NCBI GenBank assembly: GCA_022841475.1 | Contig: JALHRJ010000036.1 | Location: 1 to 43,785 of the forward strand | Length of the DNA stretch: 43,785 nucleotides | Direction of reading: 5' to 3' | Source: Cyclobacteriaceae bacterium | GTDB taxonomy: Bacteria; Bacteroidota; Bacteroidia; Cytophagales; Cyclobacteriaceae | In this document: one piece after another, positions 15,222 to 30,200 of the stretch | Numbering within the stretch: the first letter of the stretch is position 1 | Layout of the letters: each line of letters starts with the position of its first letter | Position numbers and translations under genes: made by a program | The notes under the pieces: model-generated | The model's input: only the letters and a program-made list of their open reading frames with translations | Told to the model about the DNA's origin: nothing | Databases searched by the model: none

Positions 15222-18200
15222 ATGAATAAGAGCCCCTCGCTTACGCTTTATAAGGTAGTTTTCTTCTTTTCGCTTCTTGTTTCTCTAATCCCTACACAAA
15301 ATGCGATAGCTCAAGCAGGTAATGCTGTTATTAATGCTACCGACCCACGCCATGAAACCCTCACCCAAAGGCAAGTTTCTGTTTTGTTCGATCAGAATAT
15401 TTTTTCAGCATCCATCCCAGGATGGACTGTTACTGTTAATACCATCCCAGTTACAATTACTTCAGTCAATTCTTTAGGAAATAGGGTTAATATTGATTTT
15501 GATGCCACTCCAGCACATGCTGCCCAGAATTTTCTAATCCCTGGAGATGTAGTTAGAGTGAGCTATGATCAGGCTGCTGGTAACACTTTAACAGCTACTC
15601 CAGGTAATCCTGAAGTAAATTCATTTGCCCTTTCTCAATCTAAAAATCGATGGGTTGGTAATTGTACAGACGTGGCATTTTTGCAAATTGGAGATTATGC
15701 AGCTCCTGATATCTGCTCTCCAGTAAGCAACACTTTCAAACAATTCCAATATTTTATATCACTGAGACTGCGTAACAGTGCGGTTTTTAATTATGCAACT
15801 CAGATGCGGTACCAGATTAACTGGGGGGATGGATCGCCTTTGCAAAACGTTGCTCCTTACTTATCCGATAATGCTGGAAATGCCAATGCAGCATTTTTCA
15901 CCACAGTGCCTGGGTTTCCTGCATCCGTAACAACATCCAGACAAGGTCATGTTTTTCCCGACAATACAAATGTCTGTAGTTTTAATGTTAGACTTTTCCC
16001 ATACATAGATGGAGTTTTGAATTGTAATATTGGGTCGCTACTTCAAACAGCTACATTCATTTCCTACGATATGGATGACCAGAATACGGGTATTCTGAGT
16101 ATGATTCCATCCGTCCCCAACTCCAATTTGGTTTGTCTCGGGACGAATGCAAATATGAGATTTTCAGATGCAACATCTCTAAACTGTGTTCCGGATGTTC
16201 CCAATATTGGTGCCCCTAACGTTCAAGCCAGGTGGATTCGCATTGTGTATGGTTTTCAAAATGCTGTTGCTCCTGGAAATATTCCAAACATAGTAGTAAA
16301 CGGCCCTTTGACGGGGGGAGCTCAAAATGTTACAAACGGGGCAGGAGTTATCAGCCCTGCTGCTGGGTATTTCCCGATAGGTGGTGGTGGAGTTGGAGTG
16401 CCAGATGCCAACGGGGTCATTGAATTAGCGACCCCAGTAAGTCTCAGCACTGCCACCACATTCATGCAAACAATTACCACATCCTCTCCAGTAGGTCAGG
16501 TAGTTGGGCAGCGATTTTGGGTTAGATTGGATTATTGGAATACGTGTAATCCATACAATCCTGGGGATCTTACAAATAGGGTAAGTACTACAAATTCTGT
16601 TGAAATAATTACAAGCCCCAATCCACCTACCGTTACTCCCCCAGGCCCTTTCTGTGAAAATGACGCAAATGGTACTTTTAATTTCACCGCCACAGGCGTG
16701 GGTGCTGGTGCACTCACTTATACATGGTATCGTGATGCAGCGTTAACCCAAATTCTACAAGGCCCAAGCGCAGATGCTACATTCAATCCTGTAACAGAAG
16801 GCCCCGGCCCTCTTATCAATAAAACCGTTACAGGAAGTCAAACATTCTTCAGATACGTTACAGTTACCCAAGGTAGTAATAATTGTACTAGTCAGCCAAC
16901 TACCATAACGATCCGGATTGATGATACAAATACCCCAGGCGTTATCGCACATCCTTTAGGAGCATCACCAATAACAATTTGTACAACGGATGATCCTGTT
17001 GCTTTTACGAGTACGACAGCAGGAACCGGTGGCGGACCTGGCGCAACCTTCACTTACCAATGGCAACATGCAACCGCAGTAGGTGGTCCTTATGTAGATC
17101 TTGCCGGGGCAACTTCAGCTACATATGACCCAACATCAGCTGAAATCAATGCAAGGAGATTTTTCAGACGTAGAGTAAGATCCGGCCAATGTGCAGATGT
17201 CTTTTCCAATGTCATTGAATTCAGGATAGATACTCCCGTAACAGGAGGTAATATTGGTAACCCTCAAACCATTTGTACAGGTGGAAATCCTGGGATATTA
17301 ACTAATGTCACCACGCCAACCGGAGGCAATGGAGTTTATAGCTATCTGTGGCAGGAAGCTGCTGCTATAGGTGGTCCATTTGGCCCAGCAGCTGGAGTTA
17401 ACAACCTGATCACCTACGATCCTCCGGTGTTGGCTACAACAACTTTTTATAGGAGGTTAGTAACCTCGGGTGTTTGTGCACCGGGGTCAGCTTTGTCCAC
17501 AAGTACTATTGAAGTAACTGTAAATCAAGTGGTCGTTCCCGGGGTAGTTAATAATCCACAAACAATATGTTCTGGGCAAGATCCGGCCATTTTAGGCGAA
17601 ACAACCCCACCCAGTGGTGGAAATGGATCTACCTATACCTTCCAATGGCAGGAATCTGCTACCGGGGGCGGTGTTGGATTTGCAGCGGCACCTGGTCTCA
17701 ATACAGGTTCAACCTATGATCCACCTGTACTTACGGCCACCAGATTCTATAGAAGGCGAGTTACTTCTGGTGTTTGTCCACCAACTTTTTCAAATGAAAT
17801 TCAGGTGACTGTAAATCCCCTTCCAACTGCTACAGTAGCCGGAGGTGGTTCAGCGTGTCTGGGCACTCCTGCACCGGACGTGGAATTTACCTTTACCGGA
17901 ACCCCGCCCTTCAATTTTGTGATTGAAGTGGCTTCTACACCTGATGTGCCTGACATTACGGAGGTTGGATACAATTCCACAACTTATACGATCGTTGCCC
18001 CTAATCCACTAAACAGTACAACTTATCGAATAATTTCCCTCACAGATGCCAATGGTTGTAGTGCAACTGGAGCTGGCCTGGGCGGAACAGCGAGTGTGAA
18101 TGTGCAATTGATACCACCGCCAACTGTTGAATCTTTCACCGCGCAAGCGCCTGTATGCGATGATGGCGGTACAACCAACCCACCGGATGCAATTCTTGAT

Positions 18201-21200
18201 TTGCTGCCCAACTCAGTTCAGAATTACACGATTACGTACAGGCTTAGAAGGGTAAGTAACAATACTTTTTTGGCTGGATCATTAAATTTTACTGGTAATT
18301 CAAGCGCAGCTGGTGTAATAAATCTCGCACCTACTTATGCCAACTTTGGGGCTGTGCCCAATGACCCTGCTGGTTATCAGGTAGTAATCACAGCAATTCA
18401 AAATACCACAACATTATGTGCGGGTGCAGTTCCTATTAATGGGCCAACGTTAATAATTAACCCGAGGCCACCTACTCCAACGGGAGCTATTCCAGGAATT
18501 GCATGCTCAACTTCTGGTACCGGAGCACCCATAAGTGTAGATGATCCCGGGGTCGGCTTTACCATCGTTTGGTCTTCAACTACCCCTGCTTTTACTGCAG
18601 CTGCTGGTGTTGCAGGTGGCACCCGTGGAAATTCATTTACACCCTCTAGTAATGCAACTGCCACTTATCATGCTTTTACCCGTGATGATATAGCACCAAC
18701 CAATTGCTTGAGTGCCACCTCTTTGCCTGTTCAACATACGCAGGATGTAAACCCAACCGTTTCTTCAGCCGGTGGCGCACAAGCTAATTGTACGGGCACC
18801 TTTACACTGGCTGCAAATTTGCCCAACGCTGGGATCTTTGAGGTGGGTACGTGGACAGTCTCAGGTATTGCATACCAGCAGGCTTTTAATTATGCCAATG
18901 GTACTACTACCTCTGCTGCGGTAAATGGCTGGACCCGCGATGTATCTGGCGCTGGCGTTTTTGCTGGGGGGAGCGGCTCATTTCAGGTAAACGGAAACCA
19001 ATTCGAAGCTACTAATACAGACGGTTCAGGAGCAGGAGGAGCTGAAGTAGCATGGTTTAGCCCGGTAATCAATGTTACCACAATGCCGGGGCTTAGTATA
19101 TCAATTAATCTTAGTAGTTCGGCAACACATGAAGCGGCTGATTATCTGCGCGTGTTCTATAAACTCAATGGTGGAGTTGAAACGATACTCCCTACAAATG
19201 GAAATAATAATGGAAACATAGCCGGAACGATCACTGCCTCAGCCGCTGGATTAAGTGGCAATACTATTCAATTGGTCGTACGTGCTAGCAATAGTGCAGC
19301 TGACGAAGTATATCGGTTTGATAATATTTTAATTGCTCAAGCCGCTGCCCCAACAATAAATAATCCGAATGATCGTGCGGCAGTTGTAACCGGTTTACCA
19401 GTGGGTGCTAATGTGCTAACGTGGACAATTTCCAGTCGATTTGGAGTTTGTACACCCTCCTCATCAACGGTAACCCTGACCCGTCATCCCCTGCCAACCG
19501 TAAATAATTTAACACCAACTCTTTGCGAAGATTTGCCAGGTGGTAGCAATTCCACCACCAACGTTGATTTGGCGGCTCTCTTTAATATTGCAGTCATGGG
19601 CGGTTCTCCTGCCAATACAGTTGTGGAGTATTATTCGAACGCTGCCAGAACCGCTGGTTTCCTGATTACAACCCCAACAACAATTACAAACGGGTTAACG
19701 ATTTTCACGAGAGTGAGAAATACTGTTACTACATGTACAAGCGATGGTACACTCGTATTTACTGTTAGGCCTCTTCCTGCCAGAGCCAACCAAACTGTTC
19801 AAATCTGTGAAGATACACCACCGGGATCTCTCGTGGCATCGGGCATTAATCTTCAAAATTTTGAAGTGGCTATTGCAGGAGGTTCTATGGTTAACCGCGA
19901 TATAGAATGGTATGAAGACGCAGCTCTTACTACATTAATTCCACCGGGCGTAGCAGCGGGCGCGGAACAAAATTATAGCATCAACGCTGATAGAACTATT
20001 CACGCAAAAATAATTGACACAGCAAGCCCAACTACCCCGCAGTGTTTTTCACAAGCAACATTAACATTAGATTACCAGGCTCGCCCCAACAATAATCAAA
20101 TCTCCGATGGTATTGGTCAGGTGCTAGGAGCCACCTATACAGTTTGTGCAAGCAATAATCTGGTGTTATTACAAATTAATCCCGGCCTTAACCCAGGTGC
20201 TGCTTATACCTGGACAGTCCCTCCGGTTTCTTATCCCGGTGAGTTTGAATTGCTAACCGGAACGACTGGTTTCTTTATCATTTTACGTTTCCCAAATCCG
20301 ATCCCGGCAGGAGGTACATTATATCCAACCGGAGTTCCCATTTCAGTCAAAGAAACATTGGGCACTGCTTTGTGCGATGGTAATACAATAAATACAAGAA
20401 TAATTGTTGAAGGTTCTCCGCCTCAACCAATCATTGCTGGTCCAAGCTCAGTCTGTACCAATGACAATGGCATTATTTTCTCAGTTACTAACCCGGTGGC
20501 AGGGACTTACAGTTGGTCTTTACCGGCTGGTGCAACCATTACCTCCTTACCGGTAACAGGTAGTACCATCACAGTGCAGATGGGCACCTTTAGCGGAAAC
20601 GTAAATGTTACTCATGCCAGTGGTATCGGTTGTACTTCTCCGGCTGCGGCTCCTTTCCCGGTAACTGTAGTAAATCGCCCTACCATCACTTCTGTGAATG
20701 CCCGTACTGTATGCAGCGGCACGGACATGTCGGTAGCGCACACATTAACATCCAATATTGTTGGTACAACCTATAACTGGGAAGTAATCAATATCACGGG
20801 TTCTGTGATAGGCGCTATCTTTGGCGATCTTGCCAATGGAGTACTGGCCATTAATCAAACCTTATCAAATTCTTCCGGTGTAAATGCCTCAGTAACCTAT
20901 CGTATTACACCTGTTGGTCCGGGACCAGATAATTGCACAGGCACACCTCAGAACTTTACCGTTACCGTCAATCCGCAACCTGTAATAGTACCTGGACAAA
21001 CCAAAACAATCTGTAGCGCTAATGCAGTTGCACGAGAAATTTTACTCTCACCCGGCAACTTACCAGCGGGAACTTTATTCAACTGGCCCGATCCAGATGG
21101 TGCGGGCCCGGCTACCGGTGGCGTAAACATCCCAATGGGTGTAGCAGGTACCATCCACATCAATGATGTACTGGTAAATCTTACCAACGCACCGATCATA

Positions 21201-24200
21201 GTTAACTATTTAATTACACCAACCAGTGGTGCATCCTGTGTGGGTGTTCCCGAGAATATCGCCATCACGGTTAATCCACAGCCGGTAGGAGCGAATGATA
21301 ATACCCCAATCGTATGTAGTGGTCTTCCGGTCGGATATGACCTCGAGAGTAACATAGCAACGCTTGGAAATAATTTAATTGCCGGAACCACCTACAGTTG
21401 GGTGGCTACTGCCAATGGCAGTGTTTCGGGCGAAAGCCTGGCACCACAAACAGGTAAAACAATTACCGATGTTCTTCGCAACTTCACCAGCAGCAATCAG
21501 GTAGTTCGGTATACAGCAACACCAACGAGCGGAGCTGGCTGTGCCGGGGTATCCTTTTTGGTTGATGTCACCGTGCAACCCGAACCAGTTGGCTTTAATG
21601 ATGCGAGCCCAGTAATTTGTAGCGATGGCAATATCAATTATGATCTTGGAGCCAATATTGCTAATACTGTTGCCGGAGGAAATAACCTGACTGCCGGAAC
21701 TACTTACAGTTGGGTAGCAGCGTCAAATCCCAACGTTACCGGAGAAAGCACAGTACCACAAGCGGGATCCACCATAACGGATGTCATCAATAACATCACC
21801 AACAATAGTCATGTGGTGGTTTATACGGTTACACCTACGAGTTCGCTGGGTTGTGTCGGTACACCATTTACTGTTTCGGTTACAGTGCGGCCTGAGCCTA
21901 AAGGTTTTAATGATCCCACACCTGTTATCTGCAGTGATGCCAATGTCAATTATAACCTCGAGGCCAACATCCTCAACACGGGCTTGGGCGGAAATGGTTT
22001 GATCAGCGGAACTACCTATGCATGGACTGCTACTCCCAATCCGGATGTGAGTGGTGAAACCAATGGTGTGGGTTCAACAATCAACAACGTATTAAACAAC
22101 ATCACCAATGCCAATCAGGTAGTGACCTATTCGGTAACGGCCACCAGTGCCGATGGTTGTGTGGGCGATCCATTTACAGTGTCGGTAACCGTACGTCCGG
22201 AGCCACAAGGTTTTAATGATGTTGCAACGATTTGCAGTGATCAATCAGTCAATTATTCTCTCAGCGCAAACATCGCCAACACGGGCGCTGGTGGAAATAA
22301 TTTAATTGCAGGCACAACCTATAGTTGGGTAGCGGCACCAAACGGCAACGTAACAGGGGAGAGCACAACCACACAGGCCGGCAATACCATTACCGATGCG
22401 CTGAATAACATCACCAACGCAAATCAGGTTGTGGTTTACACAGTAACACCAACGAGTGTGAATGGCTGTGAGGGCAATCCATTTACAGTTTCAGTAACGG
22501 TGCAACCCGAACCCGTGGGCCATAATGATCCCACTCCGGTAGTATGTAGCGATGTGGCCCTGGCCTATGACCTGAGTGCCAACATTGCCAATACCGGATT
22601 GGGTGGTAACAACCTGATCACCGGCACTACCTATAGCTGGGTGGCAGCCGCAACGGCAACAGTGGGTGGTGAGAGCACGGTAGCACAGGCAGGTCCCGTG
22701 ATCAATGATGTTCTGAATAACATTACGAACTCCAATCAGACAGTAGTTTATACCGTAACGCCAACCAGTGCCAATGGCTGTGTTGGAAATGCGTTCACGA
22801 TTACGGTCACGGTAAGACCCGAACCCCGTGGCTTTGATGACAACAGTCCAGTTGTTTGTAGTGATGCCGCGATAAACTATAGCCTTCCTGCAAATATTGC
22901 CAACACGGGTGCCGGTGGAAATAACCTGGCAATCGGAACCACCTATAGCTGGATCGCTGCCGATAACCTGAATGTAGTAGGCGAGAGCACGAGCGCTCAA
23001 ACCGGTAGCACGATCACCGATATAGTAAATAACATTACCAATGCAAATGAAATTGTAGTATACACGGTTACACCTACCAGTGGTGATGGTTGTATGGGAA
23101 ATCCGTTTATTGTTTCGGTTACGGTTCGACCTGAACCAAAAGGATTTAACGATGTGGCTACAGTGTGTAGTGACATTGCCGTAGCGTATGATCTTTCAGC
23201 CAACATTGCGAATACCGGAGCCGGTGGCAATAACCTGACGGCCGGAACTACCTATAGTTGGGTGGCCGCCAATAACGTAAATGTGGGCGGTGAAAGTGTC
23301 TTGCCACAGGCGGGGGCTACCATCACTGATATTCTAAACAACGTTACCAATGCCAATCAGGTAGTGGTCTATACCGTGACACCAACCAACGGTGGGTGCG
23401 TGGGCAATACATTCACGGTGTCAGTAACAGTACAACCAGAACCGCGTGGGTTTAATGATAACACTCCGATTGTTTGTAGCAACGCGGTGGTTAATTACAA
23501 TTTAAGTAACAATGTGGCCAATACCGTATCGGGGGGAAATAACCTGACGGTCGGCACAACCTACTCTTGGATTGCGGCCAGCAACGGAAATGTATCTGGC
23601 GAAAGTACCGTGGCACAGGCCGGCCCCATCATTACCGACTTACTAATCAACAGCACCAATGGCAATGAAGTGGTGGTGTATACAATCACACCCACGAGTG
23701 CCGATGGTTGTGTCGGCAATCCATTTACCGTTTCAGTGAATGTGCGACCCGAGCCACGTGGCTTCGATGATAATACTCCGGTAGTGTGCAGTGATGTAGC
23801 GATGAGCTACGATCTGGTTTCCAATATCACCAACACCGCATCCGGAGGCAACAACCTGGCCGTAGGTACTACCTATAGTTGGATTGCAGCCGACAATTTA
23901 AATGTAACAGGTGAGAGTTTGGTTGCCAAGGCTGGACCGGTAATCAACGATGTGGTAACCAACGTAACGAACGCCAATGAAGTGGTGGTCTACACGGTCA
24001 CTCCAACCAGTGTAAATGGTTGCGTGGGCGCGCCATTCCTGGTTTCGATCACAGTGCGACCGGAGCCGCAGGGCTTCAACGACCCATCAACAATTATTTG
24101 TAGCGATGGCGTGGTGGGCTATGCTTTATTATCGAACATTGCAAACACGGGTGCCGGTGGTAACAACCTGATTGCAGGCACAACCTATAGTTGGGTCGCA

Positions 24201-27200
24201 GCAACGAATCCTCTCGTGGGTGGCGAAAGTACATCAGCTCAGGTGGGTGGAACGATCACCGATGCATTGAACAATATAACCAATGCCGATCAGGTGGTGG
24301 TATACACCGTAACACCAACCAGCGCGTTGGGGTGTGTGGGTAATCCATTTACGGTTTCAGTTACAGTTCGTCCCGAACCACAGGGCTTCAATGATAACAC
24401 ACCGGTTATTTGTAGTGATGCCACTGTGAACTACGATCTCACCGCGAACGTGGCGAATACGGGGTCGGGTGGTAATAACCTGATCACAGGAACAACGTAC
24501 AGTTGGATCGCAGCGAACAATCTGTTTGTTACAGGCGAGAGCACAGTAGCCCAGGCCGGCCCAGTCATTACCGATGCCCTGAATAACATCAGTAGCGCCA
24601 ATCAGGTGGTTGTGTATACAGTTACTCCAACGAGTGCTGATGGCTGTGTCGGTAATCCCTTTACGGTTTCGGTCACCGTTCGCCCGGAGCCCAAGGGCTT
24701 TGATGATCCAAGCCCATTGATCTGTAGTGATGCAAATGTAAACTATGATCTGGTAGCAAATATCTCAAACGTAGGTCTGGGCGGCAACGGACTTGTTGTT
24801 GGTACTACATATAGCTGGATTGCTGCAGATAATCCTAACGTAACAGGCGAGAGCACAATAGCACAGATTGGAAATACAATCAATAATGTTTTGAACAATG
24901 TTTCGCTAAATGCAGAACAGGTAGTTTATACAATTACACCAACCTCAGCCAATGGCTGTGTGGGGGATCCGTTTACGGTAACAGTTACTGTACGTCCGGA
25001 ACCACGTGGATTCAATGATCCGTCACCCGTGGCGTGCAGTGATGTAGCAATTAACTACGACCTCGTAGCGAACATTGCCAACACAGGGGCAGGTGGCAAC
25101 AACCTGGTAACCGGCACTACCTACAGCTGGATCGCTGCACCCAATGCTTTTGTAACAGGCGAAGGCAGTGGTACGACAAGTACCATTACGGATATCATAA
25201 ATAACGTAACAACATCAAATCAGGTAGTGGTGTATACAATAACACCAACCAGTGCCAATGGCTGTGTGGGCAATCCGTTTACAGTTTCGGTTACAGTCAA
25301 TCCGGAGCCGCGCGGATTCAACGATCCGTCTCCGGTGATTTGCAGCGATGCTACGGTGAACTATGATCTTAACGCCAACATTGCCAACACAGGATCGGGA
25401 GGCAATAATCTGATAGCCGGCACAACCTACAGTTGGTTGGCCGCAGCCAATGGAAACATTACCGGTGAAAGCACAGTGGCACAAACAGGAAACACAATCA
25501 ATGATGTACTTAACAACATCACAAATGTTAATCAGGTGGTTGTATATACAATCACACCAACGAGTGTGGACGGCTGTGATGGCAATCCATTTATTGTATC
25601 GATAGCCGTGCGTCCTGAACCTCGGGGATTTGATGATACCAAAACCATTTGCAGTGATGCGAATGTAAACTATGACCTTACCGCCAACATTGGCAACACA
25701 GGATCGGGTGGAAATAACTTGTTGATCGGAACAACCTACAGTTGGATTGCTGCCGATAATGCTAGCGTAACAGGAGAAACAACTGTGATTCCGGGTACAT
25801 CTTCTACGATTACCGATGTATTGAATAACATCACCAACGTTGATCAGGTGGTAGTGTACACAGTTACAGCTACCAGTAACAATGGCTGTGTGGGTGATCC
25901 GTTCACAGTATCGATTACGGTACGTCCTGAACCACGTGGCTTCAATGATGCTTCAACGATCATATGTAGTGATGGCACCGTAGGCTATACCTTGTTGGCA
26001 AACATTGCAGACACCGGGTCGGGAGGTAATAACCTGATTGCCGGCACTACCTACACCTGGATTGCCGCTGCCAATGCAAGTGTTGCTGGCGAGAGTACAA
26101 CAATACAAGCTGGTGGTATCATCACCGACATCCTGAATAATATTACCAATACCAATCAGGTAGTGGTATACACCGTAATCCCAACCAGTTCTTTAGGTTG
26201 CGTGGGTGATCCATTCACAGTTTCCGTAACGGTGCGTCCGGAACCGAAAGGATTCAACGACAATGCACCGGTGGTCTGCAGTAATGCTAATGTGAACTAT
26301 GACATTACTAGCAATATCGCCAATACAGGATCAGGTGGTAACAATCTGGTAGCAGGTACAACGTACAGTTGGTTGGCAGCGGATAATCCTAGTGTTACCG
26401 GAGAAACGCTGGTGGCCGCTAATACTTCACTGATCAACGATGTTCTCACGAATGTTACCGGATCAAATCAGGTAGTTGTTTACACCGTAATAGCAACCAG
26501 TGCCGATGGCTGTATAGGTGATCCGTTTACCATTTCAGTTACGGTAAGACCAGAACCGATTGGATTGGCGGATACCGATGCTGTGTGTAGCGATGAGGCG
26601 ATTGCTTATAACATTCAAACTAGAAATATAAACCTGTTAGGAAACTCAGTAGCCAGTCAGTTTACCTATACGGTAGTATCTTCCGATCCGGGCAACGTAT
26701 CTGCATCGGGTAAAAACAGACCGGTGGCCAGCAATGCTGCTATTACCGATACCTACACAAACACGACCAGCAACGATGTATTTATTACGTATACAATAAC
26801 ACCGTTCAGTACAACTGGAACTTGTCAGGGTACGCCATTTGATGTGGTGTTTACAATTCACCCCGAGCCTTTGGGCCCGAATACAACCATTCAACGTTGC
26901 AGTGATGATCCCGTTAACTTCGATCTTCAGAATGTAATTAATACAGTAGGAACAGGCAATGGTGTAGTGAGTAAGTTCCGGTATACGGTAGCATCCAACA
27001 ATGCGCTGGCTGTGCCGCCCGGTCCTAATCGTAACACTGCTTCTACGGCCGTCATTGCAGATGTGTATACCAACACAACCAATGCCGATGTGGAGATTAC
27101 TTATACCGTAACCCCGGTGAGTGTCGCCAATGATTGTGAAGGCTCAGTATTTACATTTAGAGTGATTGTTCATCCCGAACCGGTAGGTGCCAATGTGGTG

Positions 27201-30200
27201 GATCCGGTGTGTAGTACATCATTAAATTATAACATCCAGACTCAAAATATCAACACATTGGGGAATGCAGTGCCGAGTGTGTTTACATATACAGTAGCTT
27301 CTTCGGATGCAATCAATGTACCACCGGCTGCGGATAGGGTAGTGGCAACCAATCTTCCGATCACCGATGCGTATGTGAACTCAACCGGAGTGGATGTAAC
27401 CATTACGTATACAATCACCCCAATCAGTTCAGCGAATAACTGTCCGGGCACGCCATTCACCTATGCCGTAACCATCAGTTCGAAACCGGTAGGTGCCGAT
27501 GTTACCAAGGCAGATGTTTGCTCAGATGTACCGTTTAGCTTTGATCCGCAAAACGATATTACAAACGGAGTAATAGGCACGTTCACATGGACGGCAACCT
27601 ATCAACCCGGACTTTCTGTTGGAGGTGCAGCACCACCAGCCGCAGGTGCAGGTTTGATAAGTGGTTCATTAACAAATACGGGCAATGCGGTTCTCAATGC
27701 AACGTATGTGGTAACTCCTACAGCCGGTACGTGCGTAGGCGATCCATTCACAATCACGGTGCCGATTCAACCAGAACCAGTGATGGCCACCAACCTGAAT
27801 GCGATTGTATGTAGTGGTGATATCTATAATACTTTGTTGGATACCGATGGAATTTCAATAGGGGCAGCCAATTATGATGTTACGGCAGTAGTAGATGCAG
27901 GCCTCACAGGTACACCAACGACTGGTCTTGCCTTGGCAGCGAATGCACTTGTCAATGACGCCTTCCAAAACTTGACGGCTATTCCATTGAAGGTTACGTA
28001 TACAATTACTCCGCATGGAACCAATGGTTGCGTAGGGGATCCTAAGCTTGTTGAACTCACCATCAATCCCGAGCCGGTAATAAATCCTGCATTGGATAAT
28101 ACAGTATGTAGCCGCGAGATTTCCGGAATCATACTTAGTACGAATGGAACATCGGTTGCCGCAAACGCATATCGGTTGGTAGGGGTTACAATCCCGGGAA
28201 CGGTAACAGCAGATCCATTAAACGTGGCGGTCGGTACAACAGGTAACATCAATCTAATCCGCAATGATAAATTCATTAACAATACAGCGGCTGCGGTGAT
28301 AGTAACGTATGAAATTCTGGGAATCAGCCCGGCACTCTGTGAAGGTCAATCGGAATTTATTGACCTGACCATTAACCCCGAACCTATTTTATCACCCGGC
28401 ACTGCGAACTTATGTAGCGATGTGCCTTCGGGTATAATCGTTGGCCCGGCCGCGGGATCCTCAGTAACAACTGATTTTGAATTAAAGAATATTGTCAAGG
28501 CTCCGGCTCTGGTAGCGGGTGGTAGCAACGCAGGTCTTGGTACGTATCCGGCAAATTTACCAGGTGGACAATCGGACTTCTTGTCGAACGATACATTTAC
28601 CAATACAACCAATGGTCCGCTGATCGTAACCTATACAGTAGTGCCGATTACATCAGGCTGTCGTGGCCAGGATCAGACCGTAGTCTTTACGGTTAATCCG
28701 GCACCGGCCGTAGAAGACAATCTGAACCGAACCGTTTGCTCGGATGATCTTGCAGGTATTGTTTTCGCAACGGAGATTTCGCCATTAAGCACGGCTGCAG
28801 CTTCCTACAACATTGTTTCGATCACAATATTGCCAGGCCTTGTACGTACTGCGGGCAGTGCGGTAGTACCTCGCAACGGTGTAACAGCGAATGACATTCA
28901 GGCTGATCAGTTTAGAAATCAAACCAATGATCCACTTACAGTAACCTATGGCGTGCAGGCAGTATCAGGTGCCACTTGTTTAGGTCCGGTGCGGTTTGTA
29001 GTTCTGACGGTTGAACCCGAAGTTGTGGCAACGCCTGTGAACAATGCACCCAACATTTGTAGCAATGATCAAACAGACATCGATCTGATTTCACCTACCA
29101 ATCCTACCTCAGGTGTAGTCACCTTTAACTACACCGCTGTTTCATCGGTTGGTGGATTAATCAGTGGCTTCGTTCCCGCTCTCAACAACTTACCAGAGAA
29201 TTATAAGATTGAAGATGCATTGGTGAATAATTCGGATAACCCGGCTACTGTTACATATTCAATCACAGCTGTAGCCAATGGCGCTAAAAATGGTGCGGGT
29301 TGTTCAAGCTTGCCACCTGCAGTAACGGTGGTGGTAACGGTGGATCCGAAACCAAAATTAGTAGCGTCACCGGCTGTACAAACAGTGTGTGAAGGAGTAG
29401 CCACATCAATTACATTGAACAGCAACACAGTGCCGTCTGCTGGTAATGTTCGGTTCGAATTAATAACAGCGGTCGCGTCTGGTGGCGTAACGGGTATGTC
29501 ACCCATCGGAACCTTATTTACTCCGGGTTCATCATTGGCGGATGTACTGGATAATCCAACAGTCACATCGCAAACAGTAACGTACACACTGCAACCAAAA
29601 ATCATTGGCGGATTAGCCTGCGTGGGTGATAATGTAGTGATCACGATTACCGTGAATCCAAGACCGACTATTATAGCAAGCGCACAACCGGATATTTGTA
29701 GTGGTGATTTTATCAACATCACCCTCACTCCGGATGTAGCCAATACAATAGCAATCTGGACCGTGTCTGCACCGCCTACAGTAACAGGTGCCAGCAATGG
29801 TGCGGGTAACCTGATCTTCCAGACCTTATTTAATAATGGAAATATTCCTGAAACAGTTACGTACACAGTAACTCCGCGTGTTAATAATTGTGACGGCACA
29901 CCGATAATAATATCAGCAGTGGTAAATCCTAAACCCAAGTTTGTGGGCTTACCATTGAATGTTACCGTATGTCATGGCAATACCTTAAACGTTCCGCTCA
30001 CCAGCACAGTAGCCGGTACCACATTTGATTGGACGGTAGATGACCCAAGCGGGTTAGGGGTTCCGTTGATTGGTACGGGCAACACGATCAACCAACTGCT
30101 GACAAACACAACAGGTTCACAAGCGAGCTTAACCTATTCCATTACACCAACAGGCCCGGGTGCTTGTCCCGGTGATCAGAAGATCATGATTGTTACGGTA

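Noticed and set aside
22491..23000. Long open frames on the minus strand within the adhesin modules
   Set aside because: They recur in the same relative position of several modules and are antisense shadows of the repeated coding sequence, with no family similarity.
21285..26558. CRISPR-like or satellite-like periodic repeats
   Set aside because: The period is about 310 bp, the frame is open across all units, and conservation is at the protein and not the DNA level, so this is a coding repeat.
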